64,000 nt of DNA. Origin: Niebla homalea (Eukaryota; Ascomycota; Lecanoromycetes; Lecanorales; Ramalinaceae). Positions 24,186 to 35,970 of the stretch are shown here, piece by piece. The position numbers were made by a program, and so were the translations under genes. The notes beneath the pieces were generated by a model. The model was not told where the DNA came from, ran no database searches, and worked only from the letters and a program-made list of their open reading frames with translations. The stretch is taken from positions 446,501 through 510,500 of the forward strand of contig JAHGAU010000031.1 of assembly GCA_019925105.1 (NCBI GenBank), given 5' to 3'. The stretch's first letter is position 1; every line of letters starts with the position of its first letter.

Positions 24186-27100
24186 ATGAACTCCTCGCTA
24201 TCGTTACTTGTAGATGACCTCAACGAACAGCGCGACTTGACAGCCCAAGTCAGGTAAACTATGGCGAAAGAGCTTTGCCTTCCTGTTGACCTCATGCGCA
24301 TGCTGACCATTGGGACGTAGCTTCGATGACCACATCACGTCCGAAATCAGAACATCTGTCCAGAACAGCAATGCTCGCTTCAGTGCAGACGATCTCGACC
24401 TTGTTGTCGGAGCTCTGGACTCTGGAGACCATGCCAGGGTGCAACAGCTCGACCCAGCCAGTGCTGATTTCTTCTGCTTTTTGCTCACCCAAAGTGAACC
24501 TTGTCGTGCGCAACAGCGAGGACTCTATCTGCTAGCCGTTCGTCCCACTGACTCTGCTCGAAGACGTGTACTGACCCCCACAGGCAGCTCTCCATGCCGA
24601 GCAGTCTGATAAGCAGGCACTGAGGGCTCAGAAATCCAGGACAAAGAAGGCCTTGAGACCGAAGCTGGCAGACCTCTTGCGTCTTTTCTATGCTGATTCG
24701 GGCACTCCAGAGCCCACTAGGCGATATGTACGTATGATATCAAGCAAAAGAGCATGCTTGATCCTGTCGGCTAACACAGCATGAAGGCTGCCGTTCTCAC
24801 CTTGGAAATCCTTTCCGGCTTCAGAAGGAGCTCTTTTGCCCTCCCCAACTTTGACCAGCAGGAGTTGTGAGTCCACAGACCTAGAGTTTGCTTTATCGCG
24901 CACCAGCTTCGCTAATCCATCAAGGTACTCGATTGCTCGGACCTTTACTACCGCAAAGGCTTACACCATTCGCCAATTGGCAGGCCTGTTAATACATCGC
25001 TTGTATAGCTTAGGAACTCCTGTCGAGTCCTTCTTTGCCGATGCCGACTTAGCTCAGATCCTCATGAATGGAGTATTGGCTCTTGAGCCTAACTCGCGCT
25101 TGATGAATGGTTTCGCAGATTTTCTCCGAAAGCGTTCACCCGATGGGTAGAGTGCCCCAATGCCATTCCAGCGTACTCCTTGGCTGATCAGCTTTAGAGC
25201 TATTCCCGTAAGCTTTACGTCTTGCGTCATGTTCGGGAACAGATCCTATGTCCTCGATGGACAGCCTGGCATTATGATCAGTGCTTCCGAAAGTCTGACC
25301 ATCAACATTCCACCGTTGCCAAATGCGAATGCAGTGTACCTGGATGTTCCTTTGCAAAGCATCGAGTCACACGACATACGCCGATCAACCGGAGACGAAG
25401 CTCAGAAGAAGTATATCATCCAGATCAGCCTGACCAGCAAGCCAAAAGGTTCACTCTCCCTCAATGCTAGGGTTGAAGGCGCTTCAAGTTTGTGTCTCGA
25501 ATACCCATCCAAGACAGCTGCAGATGACGCATATTTGACTATCGAGTCAATGCTCAACAAAGGCACATCAGCAAGCAAAATCAACGGAATTTCTTTTGCC
25601 GAACCCCAGAACGTTTCTCACAGTGGCGACAATAGATATCAGTACTCAATCTCATCCCGCGGTGAATCGGAGATAAGCGCAGACCTTCGAAGGCATGCAG
25701 GGGCCGCCAACCCCGACTTCGAAGCACAATCTGATGAGGATCTGTTGGGGCAGATGTCGACATCATCCGCTAGGGGATCTACAATCGATGACATGGATTC
25801 AGAAGGGGTATTTGCCGGGGATATAGCTTCCGAAATTACGGATCGAGATCGGAATGAAATGCTCAGCATAGCAAGATCTGCGCTCCACCACCAGGATCAG
25901 AATGCAGAGTCGAGTGTACGCGGCGGTTCTGATAAAGCTCGGGTTGAAGACGATTCGAGCAGCTCACCAACGTCAATCAATGAGCCAGGTGAGTCTCACC
26001 TCACATATTCTAGAAAGGAGATACCTCCCAATCCTAAGAATCGGGCTCCAATCGAATCAGGCCTGATTCCATCGACAGAAGAGGCTACTTATGATCGCAA
26101 CCATTTACGCAGGTCCCCAAGGATTCAGCAGAAAGCTCCTTCGGCACTCAAGAATACGATCCAATCCCAAGTATCGAGAAACAAGACCCTAGAACTTTCG
26201 CAAGGACCTGCAAGGGGAGTCGCAGGCAATCCTGCTCCTAAGGATCAATCGTCTGCTTCGCCTAGAAGTACTGGCCCAAAGTCTGCACCAGATGAAAGAC
26301 CCTCTGCCTCGGACCTTTCCGGATTGATGGGCAAGCCCAGAGTGAAGACATCAGCCTCAAAGGATAACCGTAGCTCGCAAGCTCTTGGACGTCACCCTAG
26401 TAGGCTCGTCAAAGCTAGCCTTGAAGATTCGGATGAGATGTGGAACGAAGGGTTTCAGGGTACAATCAAAGCAGCATACATCAAGCCAAGAGAAAACCCC
26501 ATGGTCAACCAGCGTAAAAAGCAACCTCGCAAAACTGGCACAAAGCCGATGCAGCTCTCAAGAACAAACCCAACAGGAGCAGGCCAAGTGAGAGCGGAGA
26601 AAGGAGAAAATGGAGACGCGGGGACTAAGAATGCAGGAGTAGCAAAGGTCGGCACAACAAAAGCCAGCACGGAGAACGCAAACATTGGGAAAGCAAGGAG
26701 CGGGATAGTCCGAATAGGAAAGAGGGATGTAGGGCAAATCCAATCAGACGTAGCCCTGCGTCCAGCCGCGCGTTCCACCAAAGCAATTACGCCAGCAACT
26801 CGATCAAAGCGAGCAGCCGCTACCCAAGCGAAACGTAAGATAGCGGACCAAGCAAGCTCTGAAGAAGCTCCTTATGATGATGTAATGGTCTCATCTTGGG
26901 AACCTAAGGCAGAGAAAAAAAGGGTTAGGAAGTCAATGCCGATCAAAACCTCTCACACCAAGCACAGCTCGACGGTAAGACATCAACAGGTTCATGTGGG
27001 AAGGAACAGCCATAAGCATAAGGCATTTCAACCATCAGGAAGCTCACCCGAATATGGGCCAGAGGAGGAGCATCAAAAAAATGTCACCAGAGATCAATCA

Positions 27101-29384
27101 TCTGATCAAAACACGGCAGATGTTCAGGTGAAAGATTCTGCTCACGTCGTCCAAGACACCCCTCTCCGTGATCTGGAGGTCCCGCTTGTTTCAGAAGATC
27201 TTGATTTGCTAGATAAGCTACGGCCGCTGTGCCAGGGGCAATCCCAGCGATATCCTTTGCAGACCCGGGAACGGACACGGCCAGCCGCTACTTTTGCCAC
27301 ATCGAAAAGCACTTCACACACTTTCAAGGAACAGGATCGTCCGACTCAACAGGCCCACAGCCTTGAGAAACTACAAAGGCCCTCCAACCGTTTGTCAGCA
27401 GATGTGAGGATTCCCCAGGCTCACGAGACCTATGCGAACGGCAGTCTAGATTCACCAATGAAGCAAACCCAACCAGAAGCGGTGCGGAAGAAAGCAAAGG
27501 ATCCTTTCAACACATTATTGAGCAGAATCGTTGGGAATAGAGGGGAGCTTACCCAGAGCAAACCATCTGAAAAAGCATCTACTCCAGTACAAGCCTCTAT
27601 GCACCTCAACGATCAGAAGTCTCTTAACGGCCACGTTGACCAGCAGGCCTCAGATCCTCGGATGCCTGATACAGCGCAAGAGGTACATGGACAGCGACGA
27701 GGTCGAGAGCAGAAGACCAGTACAGCAGGCAAGCGCAAGGCAGAGACAGCAGAAATGTCTCTTGCCAAGCGGCATAAAGCTGCCATGAAAAAAACAGCTT
27801 CAAGCACCCGAGCCAAAGATCTTGAACAAAGGCAACCTACAACACCTCGGACTAAAAGCCAACGCAAGGCTTCATTGATCCACTTCAATAAATCAGGCCC
27901 GCAGAACAGCGGCTTACTGAAGCTTTCTGATCGGAGGATAGACATGCCTGTCGTCCAGGCTGTTCCTCGTACGCCTCTTGCAGCTGCCTCCGGAAATCCC
28001 AAGTCGAGGCTCTCGTCATCAACACCAGCCTTGCCCGTCAAGGAGTCCAAAGAAATGGCCTCTGATGGGGTTGGTCTCTCGCCGTGCAAGGAAAACCCTC
28101 CTGGACGGCAGCCACCTAGATTGGGCTCTCAGACTATGGTCGCTGACAACGGTAGTCCAATCCTGGTCGAAGATTCGGACGGTGCGAGGCTCCAGGACGA
28201 GAATTCATCACCAGGAGAGGAAGAGGGTAGAGTCAGTCCCAATGAGTGTTTGGACAGATCTGATGTGATGAATATGATTCAAGCGGACGACCCTCTCTCC
28301 CCCGCAAAAAGCATTTCTTACCCTCCAAGGCCAAGCAAAAAACGGAAGGTGTATAGCCAAGGTTATAGCCAAAAGCCAACGCCAAGTTCGCCTCTGGCAA
28401 AGTCTAAATTTCACGACCTAGACAAACACGCCATGGATAGCAACGGTGATTTCGTTAACCTTCACACAAAAACGCCCGTGATCCTCATCGAAGCCCAAAA
28501 TCCGTTTGGTCCTGATGGTTCAGTCCGAAACACTGCTTTCATCAACCGGCTCCGTGCATCGGACCATGACTTGAAGAAGCCATCTGTTGCACCTGGGCGA
28601 GAAGGTGAGGAGGCGAACGTCAAGGCTGATAGACGGGCAAAATTTGTGCATACGCTTTCAGCATCGTTAGAGGATCCGGACAAGACATTGGTGGAATCCG
28701 ATCCACGATTGCAGCGTGGCGAGCACCACGAAGGCCAACGGCAAGATTCTGGGAAGCCTGTTACACGTCCCCAATCAGGCATGAAGGTGGGACCCTCACG
28801 CGGACAGCCATCCGGATGGAGTAATAAGAATAAAACATCAACAGAGGCTGAGCGACATCAGCATCGCCATTCAAGGCAACAGGTAGATTCGGACACCTCA
28901 GACAGCTCCGATGAGACTTCTTCATCCTCATCCTCATCCGGAGATTCAGAACCACCGAGGCAGTCTGGAGGGCGAGAGCCTCATCAACAAAAAGTCTACT
29001 CGGCCTTGATAGATGTTGTAAAGGTATGTGTCTTATCCGGCCGACTGTACAGAAGGCTGACCCATGGTGTAGCAAATCGACAAAGACCAGAGGAGCAAAG
29101 AGGCTCGCGTGATGGAGAGGGTCTACCATTTCCAAGCATATGGACGGGGGCTTGTCAGCGCAGTCACCCGACTCTGTCAAGAAGAGCTACAATCCAATGA
29201 AGAGAAGTTGAAAGTCGTAGCAAAGGCCCAGATGCAAATGTATGAGGAAGGACTCCAGACAATATCCGAGGACTCGAAGAAGCTACTCGACAGGAGGGTG
29301 AAGGATGTGGAGAAGGAATGGAAGGAGGAGCAGGAGAGGATGTTCGCGGGGATGGAGGCAGTGATGGCCATGTGCGAAGAGTGA
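24186..29384 (+). CDS. Large coiled-coil protein, candidate Red1/SYCP2-like meiotic axis protein
   Basis: I read seven exons: 24,186-24,253; 24,321-24,537; 24,584-24,727; 24,787-24,866; 24,925-25,146; 25,198-29,023; 29,073-29,384. They join in frame to 1,622 residues. Residues 1-244 look helical (several LxxLL-like runs, such as QLAGLLIHRLYSL). Residues about 245-365 look like a beta-rich PH-type domain ending in a helix (AADDAYLTIESML). Then follow about 1,100 disordered, basic, Ser/Pro-rich residues with an acidic Ser run near 1,482-1,500. The last 103 residues form a helical coiled coil (VYHFQAYGRGLV to AGMEAVMAM). ARM-like plus Spt16M/PH-like plus disordered linker plus terminal coiled coil is the layout of Red1, SYCP2 and ASY3. 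Family membership is inference; the gene itself is well supported by frames and splice sites. Confidence 0.75.
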
Positions 29385-29572
29385 TGACAGCATGGGTGAG
29401 GGAGGTGTAGCTTCACTGAGCTGTTGCTTTGATCTTGGTACCATTGGCTCGTGGCACATAGCTTCCATCGGTTTCATATCTTGGTAGCAGTAGCATGCAA
29501 CTAGGTCTCGACTTCTCAACCCCCCAACCCCCCTCCCTCCCCTTTCCACTCGTACTATCAAAATGCTTCTCC

Positions 29573-30456
29573 TCAAAAAAAGACCATCACGCCCCCCTTC
29601 CGCCCACTCCTCTCATTCGCCCTCTCCTTCCTCTCCCGCCTCCTCGCCTTCTCCTTCCTCTCCCTCCTCCCCTGCCCCCTCACCGTCTCCCCCTCCTTCA
29701 ACCCCGCCTCCTCGGCCTCATCCACCTCCACGATCCACTCCTGCCCCTCCCGCTGATTCCGGCCCTTGTTGTTCCCATACCTGGTCACCCACTCCCCACT
29801 AGCCTCGTCGTACCGGCGGTCCTCCCCCTTCTTCGTGCTGCTGTTGGTGTTGATGCCCTTCTTCTCCGCGAACCGCTCCCAGCGCGTCTTCTCCCGGGGG
29901 CGGGGCACCGGTTTCTCGCGCGGCAAGGGCGTGGTCGGGGCGGGGAGGGTCATGAGGAGCGCTTTCGAGGCAGCATCTTTGGAGGTGGCGGGGGACGGGT
30001 GGATGGGGCAGTGGGTCAGGAGGTGGGCTATCCTGATTTTTTTTGGGAGAGGGAGGGGGTCAGCTCATTTGCTTTTTTTCTATTTTTTTTTTTTTTGGGG
30101 GGCGAGTGGATAGATAGGACGGTTGAAAAGGGGGAGGGGGAAGGGGGGACTTACAGTGCTTGAGCGCATTGCTGGGCGCGCGTGTGGATTTCCGTGTCCG
30201 GGGATTGGGGGAAAGGGGGCCGGGATCGGTGGTCATGAGGTTGCCCAGGTCGAAGGTTGGGGGGTAGGCGGTGCTGGTTTGGGTTGAGTCAGCTTTAGAG
30301 GGATGGAGGAGGATGAGGGAGGAGTTGGTGCGGAGAGAGTTACTTGTCGGTGGATAATGAGGGAGGAGGTTGTGAGGGGTGAGAGTTGCCGTTGTGGTGT
30401 GAAGAGGAAGGGGGAGGTGGTGTGGGGGAGGTCATTGTGATATCTTCTGTCGCCAT
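29573..30456 (-). CDS. RRS1: Ribosome biogenesis regulatory protein Rrs1 homologue, apparent frameshift
   Basis: Rrs1 assembles the 5S RNP into pre-60S subunits with Rpf2. Three exons are visible: 30,456-30,344, 30,273-30,155 and 30,032-29,573, with donors GTAACT and GTAAGT. Exon 2 carries the family motif FDLGNLMTTDP, and its end reads THTRAQQ-type sequence leading across the second intron to LIAHLLTHCPIH. Exon 3 has the diagnostic TTPLPREKPVPRPR and TRWERFAEKKGI, then a basic tail. Within exon 2 these two conserved parts are in different frames; the switch lies in C-rich homopolymers around 30,196-30,215. This is either a sequencing error in a C run or a real lesion. The gene is essential in yeast, which favours an error. 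Confidence 0.85.
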
Positions 30457-30669
30457 GATGGATCCTTGTCGAGGAATTGGCGTAGAAATCTCTGAAGATT
30501 TCAATATTGAATGTGCGTGAACTCTTTTGTTCTGCAGATCCACTAGCGCCGGATAGCTGCATGAAGCTACGATTGATTCACTTTTGAGAGTTTTCAGATA
30601 AATCTCCTTTCATACACTGGCAAGTGAATTGGCTCCTGACTGGTGGATCCTGTCTTAACCAAAATCATC

Positions 30670-32284
30670 ATGAATCAGCATATGTGCTTACGCTGTCTAA
30701 ATCGGATTTTATCCCATCCCCTGCGAACTACATCAATCCCCTCTCAAAATCCAGGTATAACGCCCGCGGTAGCATTCTCCACCACCTCTTCCCTCCCCAT
30801 CGCCAATGCTACCGTCAGCAAGAAGAAGACCCGCCCTCCTGCCTCTCGGCCTGGGAGCTTCGCGAAGAGGAAGCAAGACTCTGTTTCGACCAACGTCCGC
30901 AAACCTGCCATCGGCGAGCGGAAAGCCCTCCGCAAGCGCGTCGTCCTTAGCAATACCAACGCTCTCGAAGTCCAAGGCTTGCAAGATATTAGCATCCAGA
31001 ACATGATGGATGAAGAAATGCAGGGAAAGGTTCTGGGCTTACCGGGCGACATGGTGGATCGATTGAGAGCGGTGGAAGCATTCAAGCCTACTCAGGGTTG
31101 GGGGATGTATAGGCGACCTGCCATACTGATGAGGGAGGAGACGTTGGGCTATGCCAAGATGATGAATTCGATAGGGACGGACTCGATAAGGAGGGTCCTC
31201 GTAGGGGAAAGGGGAAGTGGGAAGACGACCATGCTGTTGCAGGCTATGACCTTGGCTTTTCTGAAGGGATGGGTGGTCATCAATATTCCTGAAGGTAGGT
31301 AAAGTCTTCCTAGCAATCGACGCTTGCATCTGTCATGCAAGATCTCTCTTCCATCTCTCCAGTACAACATCGCTGACCTCCCATCTCCTCAAAGCCCAAG
31401 ACCTTACCATCGCCCACACCGAGTATTCCCCCGTGGGCACCACCCTCCCAACAACCTACATCCAAAAGAACTATACTGCCAACCTCCTACGCGCCATCCA
31501 AGGCGCCAACCCCGTCCTCGAGACCCTCCACGTCACGCAATCCTTCCCTCAACCCACCGCCACCACCCCCTCTCCTTCATCCTCAAAACAACCAACACTA
31601 CCCTCCCTCAGCCCCGGCTCTACGACCCTCTCCCAACTCTGCACGCTCGGCTCCTCTAACCCAGACATCGCATGGCCCTTATTCCAACACCTCACGACCG
31701 AACTCTTCACGCCAGCTCCCCCCTCCAACACTGAACCCTCGCGCCGCCCCCCAACTCTCATCTGCATAGACAGCCTCGCGCACGCCATGACCCTCTCGCA
31801 CTACCGCTCCTCATCTTTCGACCTGATCCACGCCCACCAACTCTCCCTCATCGCATGGTTCATGAACTGCCTCTCGGGCGCGACCCTCATGGGCAACGGC
31901 GGCATGGTGCTGGCAGCCACATCGGAATCGAACTCCCCCACCGTGCCGGCTCTCCGGCTTGCTCTCGCCCAGTTGGAGGCTGAGCACGCTGATGGTGCAC
32001 AGAGAGCAGCAGCAGCAGCAGCAGTGGCAATGAGGGATCCCTTCAGGAAATATGATGAGCGTGTCATGTCTGTCTTCGAACCCGGCAAGGTGGCGGTGCA
32101 GAGGTTGCCGGGGGTGGAGAGGGCGGGAGTGAGGGGCTTGATGGAGTACTGGGCCCGCAGCGGGGTGATGGGGGCCAAGGTGGATGAGGGCAGGGTGGGC
32201 GAGGAGTGGGTGTTGAGCGGTGGGGGCTTGGTCGGAGAGTTGGAGCGACGGTGTGTGAGGGAGGGGGTGGGGCATTTGGGGTGA
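30670..32284 (+). CDS. RSM23: Mitochondrial small-subunit ribosomal protein mS29 (Rsm23/DAP3 family)
   Basis: Two exons (30,670-31,294 and 31,395-32,284; intron GTAGGT to TCAAAG) give 504 residues. The ATG at 30,670 starts a mitochondrial-type presequence rich in Arg, Ser and Thr with no acidic residues. The GTPase-like P-loop GERGSGKTT lies near residue 180, and the next segment YSPVGTTLPTTYIQKNYTANLL is typical of DAP3. mS29 is a GTP-binding protein of the mitoribosomal small-subunit head. An alanine run from repeated GCA codons (about 32,009-32,025) and a glycine-rich C-terminus are low-complexity additions. The gene is divergent from RRS1, with only about 210 bp between start codons. Confidence 0.9.
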
Positions 32285-32517
32285 AGGTCAGGACTTGAGA
32301 GGAGGAAACCGGGTTAGGGGTTGGGAAGAAAGGATTAGATGGGGATAGAGAAACAGGAGGCGAGATTTCACGAAGTTGATGAGAAGGGGAGGGGCGTCTC
32401 ACGCACGTTCTGTGAGGTGCGTCAAGCTAATCAAATGTTCGGAGGATTACCAGAGAGCACGCGGAGCTCACAGAGTCTAGGTGGAAGCGAATGTAGAGCA
32501 GATTTGCTACTGGAGTA

Positions 32518-33675
32518 TCAAGTCTTTGGATAGATATCATTTTCCAGATTGCAAACGTGAAAGGCACCCAATTCGGTCTGCAGATTGGAAGAACACGTTG
32601 CCACCATGTAATCATCCTTGTAGGCTTGGATCTCCAACCGGACGTCGAGCACCCGTTCCCCGTGGAACCAGATCTCCGCGTCTCCACAGGACTCCCCCCA
32701 ATCCCCTTCCACTGCTGGCGCCGGCACCTGCACGTTGCGAAACTCCAATGCTTTGAGCCAACTCGCCATGAGCGCTTCCCCCGTCATCTTGACGTACGCC
32801 TCCTTCATACACCAGTGAGCGTAGAAGTGCCTCAGCTTGGCTCTGATCTCCTCTTCCTCCTCCTCCCCCTCCTCCTGCCTGCCACCAGTCTGCGGCGGTC
32901 GCCGCGGCGGAGGGACATACTCGGCAATATCCCGCACCTCCCGATCGGAGAAGACCATCTCGTAGGTCGCCGCCCAGGCCTCAAACCCTCCCTCCCTCAC
33001 CTTGGCGCAATCCCTCTCCCAGCTCATCCGCACAATATCCACCCCGAGCTTCACGCTCTCCTCCTCCTCCTCCTCTTCTTCACCACCACCATCATCATTG
33101 CCTCCCCCACCACCACCACCATAACAATACCCCACCAAAGCAACCAACGTCCCATGATGCGACACATTGAACTCAATCGGCCGCCCCCGCCCCGCCCCCG
33201 GCCCCACCGCCTTGCGCTCCCCCTCCCCCACCCCCACCACCGCATCCGCATCCGCACCGCTCGGGGGCAGATAGCACGGCTTCCCATTCCCCCTCCCCCC
33301 GCCATCCTCCTCCACACCGATCCGCACATCAACCCAGGGGACCCCCACCCCGCGGGCCACAGCCGCCCGCTTGAGCAGGCACGACCCCAGACTCAGCTTC
33401 GCGTCGCTGCGCCGGTAGTACTTGAGCACTTTGCGTTGCTCGTCCGGGGTGCAGAGGGTGAGCCCGTGCTGGGCGGCGGTGGAGGTGGTGGCCCAGCGGG
33501 CGGTGGATTTGAAGGGTTCCTCGGGCTCCTCGGGCTCCTCGGGCTCCTTGGGCTCGGGCTCGGCGCCGCCTTCGAGGGGGGTGGGAGTGGGTGTGGGTGT
33601 GGGGTGGTGGGTGGTGGTGGGCCACAGATCGTGGACGTCCAGGAGCCAGCGGAAGATGATGCCGTGCTGGATCAT
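32518..33675 (-). CDS. npgA: 4'-phosphopantetheinyl transferase (Sfp/NpgA type)
   Basis: The enzyme moves the phosphopantetheine arm of coenzyme A to carrier domains of polyketide synthases, non-ribosomal peptide synthetases and alpha-aminoadipate reductase. I start at the ATG at 33,675 (MIQHGIIFRWLLDVHDLW), which matches family N-termini, although the frame is open to 33,951. The 385-residue product has FNVSHHG near residue 168, LGVDIV near 211 with the metal-binding Asp, and WCMKEAYVKMTGEAL near 287 with the catalytic Glu and Lys. Runs of Glu, Gly and Pro inserted between these motifs are unusually long. The C-terminal LENDIYP is typical. The 3' end is 234 bp from the convergent mS29 stop. 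Confidence 0.93.
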   Translation of the reverse strand: MIQHGIIFRWLLDVHDLWPTTTHHPTPTPTPTPLEGGAEPEPKEPEEPEEPEEPFKSTARWATTSTAAQHGLTLCTPDEQRKVLKYYRRSDAKLSLGSCLLKRAAVARGVGVPWVDVRIGVEEDGGGRGNGKPCYLPPSGADADAVVGVGEGERKAVGPGAGRGRPIEFNVSHHGTLVALVGYCYGGGGGGGNDDGGGEEEEEEEESVKLGVDIVRMSWERDCAKVREGGFEAWAATYEMVFSDREVRDIAEYVPPPRRPPQTGGRQEEGEEEEEEIRAKLRHFYAHWCMKEAYVKMTGEALMASWLKALEFRNVQVPAPAVEGDWGESCGDAEIWFHGERVLDVRLEIQAYKDDYMVATCSSNLQTELGAFHVCNLENDIYPKT

Positions 33676-34119
33676 GGCTGTGCAATCAGTCAAGCTTTGT
33701 CGGCTCGAACCATTGGATCTTTTGGGCGTTGGATTCGTTGGGAGGAAGGAGGGGGGTGTGGATGTAATGGGGCTAGGCTTGTCGGTATAGCAAAATGGGC
33801 ATGTAGCAATAAAAGACTGCTGCAATGCTTCTTCTGGGAGATCTGAAGCTGTACGTATATATTGTGAACGAACGAGCTGTCCACCCTTTCGAAACGGGCT
33901 TAGAGCAGTACAAATAGCAAAGTGGAAATGTGGAAACAAGGATTCATTCAAGGAATCGCATTTGGGGATATCTTATGCTACGTAACTATCATAAAAAGCA
34001 CGCTATCCACCCTTTGAAATGTTGTTTTTTTAAAAAAGGACACGGTTGAAATGGAAGGCATGCGTGAGGTCGCTGCGTTATTGTCGTGATGGTCGTCTTC
34101 GAATATGTGAGAAAAGGGA

Positions 34120-35583
34120 TTATGCAAAGCTGGCATTGAATGGTGATTGTGGCTGGACTTGGTCCAGCTCTGGTGGCGAAGAGGCTGCTGTGATGCGGGC
34201 AGTTGTCATCTCCTTGCCCTCTTCCTTGCCGACGTCATTCTCAGGCTTGCAGCCCGAGAAGCAGTCCTCCCATTGGGTGAGGAGGAAGTGCAGACAGAAA
34301 TTCTCGATCCTCAAGCCAGGCACGCACAATCTCACAGCTGTGTAGTTCATCCTGGTGGTCTCTTCGGACCGAATGAGCTTGCTGAGGTGATTGGTAATCG
34401 CAAACAGCAGGTGGTAGTTACACGGCGGCAGCTTGGCGAGCTCCTCCTGCATGAGTTGCGGCACCCTTGTGGCATTTGGATGCGCTTGCTCAATCTTCCT
34501 CTGCACCTCCTGGGGGAGGATGTCAGTTGGCAATTCCCGCAACCATTGCTTGAATAGGCTGCCGATGGTGTGCAAGTCGGGAATATCTTCGTTGAGGAGG
34601 TTGATATCCCCCTCCTTGTCGAAGCGCTGGTACCAATGCGTGACGCTGGGCTTGGCGCCAGGGATCCTGTACAGGCCTTCCTCAGCGTAGCCTCTGAGCT
34701 CGAAAAACCTGTGCTTGCACGTCAGCAAGTGCATTGGTGGATATTCACATGGAACTTACTCGAGACAACGCTTTGGCAAAGAGGGCAGCCAGAATCCAAT
34801 CTTGTCAACGCCTTCCCCACTCGAAGTGCGGGTGCGTCTGACCTGCTCCGTTAGGGGCAAGGTGAGGATTTGAACTTCATAGGCATCATTGCTGCTGCTG
34901 CCGGTGCCACTTGCGTTTGGTTTCTTAGCAGTTATTTTCGTGGCTGCTTTAAGGAAACCGCTTTTTGCTCGAGAAGAAGTTTGTTTGACTCGGTCCAAAA
35001 ACTTGTGGCCGACACCATCTTTTGGCAAAGACAGCGTCCTGGTAGATGCCGAAGGGGGAATGGCGCCCGTCTTTCGTTGGGCGTCCCCGTTCAAGGACGT
35101 GAAGTTAAACGGCTCTGTTGCCTGGACGCTGATGTGGTCCGTCGACTTCTGCGTTGCTGACAAGGAGTACGATGACTGATTGGGAAGAGGATCGTTGTGG
35201 ATATGCGAAGCGTCGTCTGGCACAGGGCGAATCGTCTGTAGCTGCTCGGGACGAATGTTATACGCGGATTTTTTCGACCTCAGACTCTGCAAAAAACCCT
35301 TCCTACCACCTTCACTTGCGATCTTGATCTCTTCCTGGGACGACTGTGGGAGTTGTGGCAAGGAGGTAATGTCATCAGGAGAAGACGGAGCTGTATGAGG
35401 CACCACATACTCTCCTTTCTGGAGCGGAGTGTCATGCTGTCGGGATCCTCTGAAGAAGTTCTTGATTGGCGAGCTTTTGGCACTGTCACCGTTCGCCAGC
35501 GATGCAGAGGAAGAACTGACTGCCGAGTTGTGTGCCGGCGTAGCCAACTTCGGCAGACTGTTGTGTTGCCCGAATTTCACCAT
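34120..35583 (-). CDS. Rho GTPase-activating protein
   Basis: Two exons (35,583-34,760 and 34,708-34,120; 51-bp intron with GTAAGT donor) encode 470 residues. The first 270 residues are Ser-rich and disordered. Then comes LPLTEQVRRTRTS and GFWLPSLPKRCLE, split by the intron from the RhoGAP core. The catalytic arginine finger is in EEGLYRIPG, and LFKQWLRELP is the helix that normally reads LxxxLPEPL. The family stimulates GTP hydrolysis by Rho or Cdc42 and so controls polarity and wall synthesis. I cannot say which GTPase is the target. A 1.9-kb gene-free stretch with long pyrimidine tracts on the minus strand lies upstream and probably holds a long promoter or 5' UTR. Confidence 0.92.
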
Positions 35584-35904
35584 CTTGTCCCGATGTCTCC
35601 CTGGACTTTTTTCACCCTGATATTCAAGTCGTTGAATTGAAGATGGTGAACAAGCTGTTGTAACAGGGCTGTTGAGCAGTTGGTCCAGAGGGTGTACTCT
35701 GCAGCAGCTGACAAGAACAATATGTGTGTGAAGACGTAATTGAGGAAGACCGCACGACTCAAGAAAATATTCCCGACTCCTCAACAGTATGAACACCCTC
35801 TCTCAAAACACACTGGGAACACTGTCACATGGAAAGGTCCACATGCATATCGAACACCGTTTTCTCGCAAATGTTGCTTGAGATTGACCTCCGATGCGCT
35901 GGAA

Positions 35905-35970
35905 AATTACCTCCTCTTACTATCGAAAGACTGTGAGAATTACCCCCTCTTACTATCGGAAGACTGTGAG
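35905..35970. repeat. 33-bp tandem duplication
   Basis: Two adjacent copies of a 33-bp unit starting AATTACC and ending GACTGTGAG (35,905-35,937 and 35,938-35,970) differ at two positions. It lies about 320 bp upstream of the RhoGAP start. Confidence 0.9.

Noticed and set aside
29495..30163. 222-codon plus-strand frame rich in Pro and Leu
   Set aside because: It is antisense to the basic C-terminus of RRS1 and runs through its intron.
32518..33675. Biosynthetic cluster suggested by the phosphopantetheinyl transferase
   Set aside because: This enzyme type is a single general activator in fungi and lies here among housekeeping genes; no synthase is in the window.
32557..33846. 429-codon plus-strand frame rich in His, Pro and Leu
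   Set aside because: It mirrors the phosphopantetheinyl transferase gene, whose catalytic motifs are clear on the minus strand.
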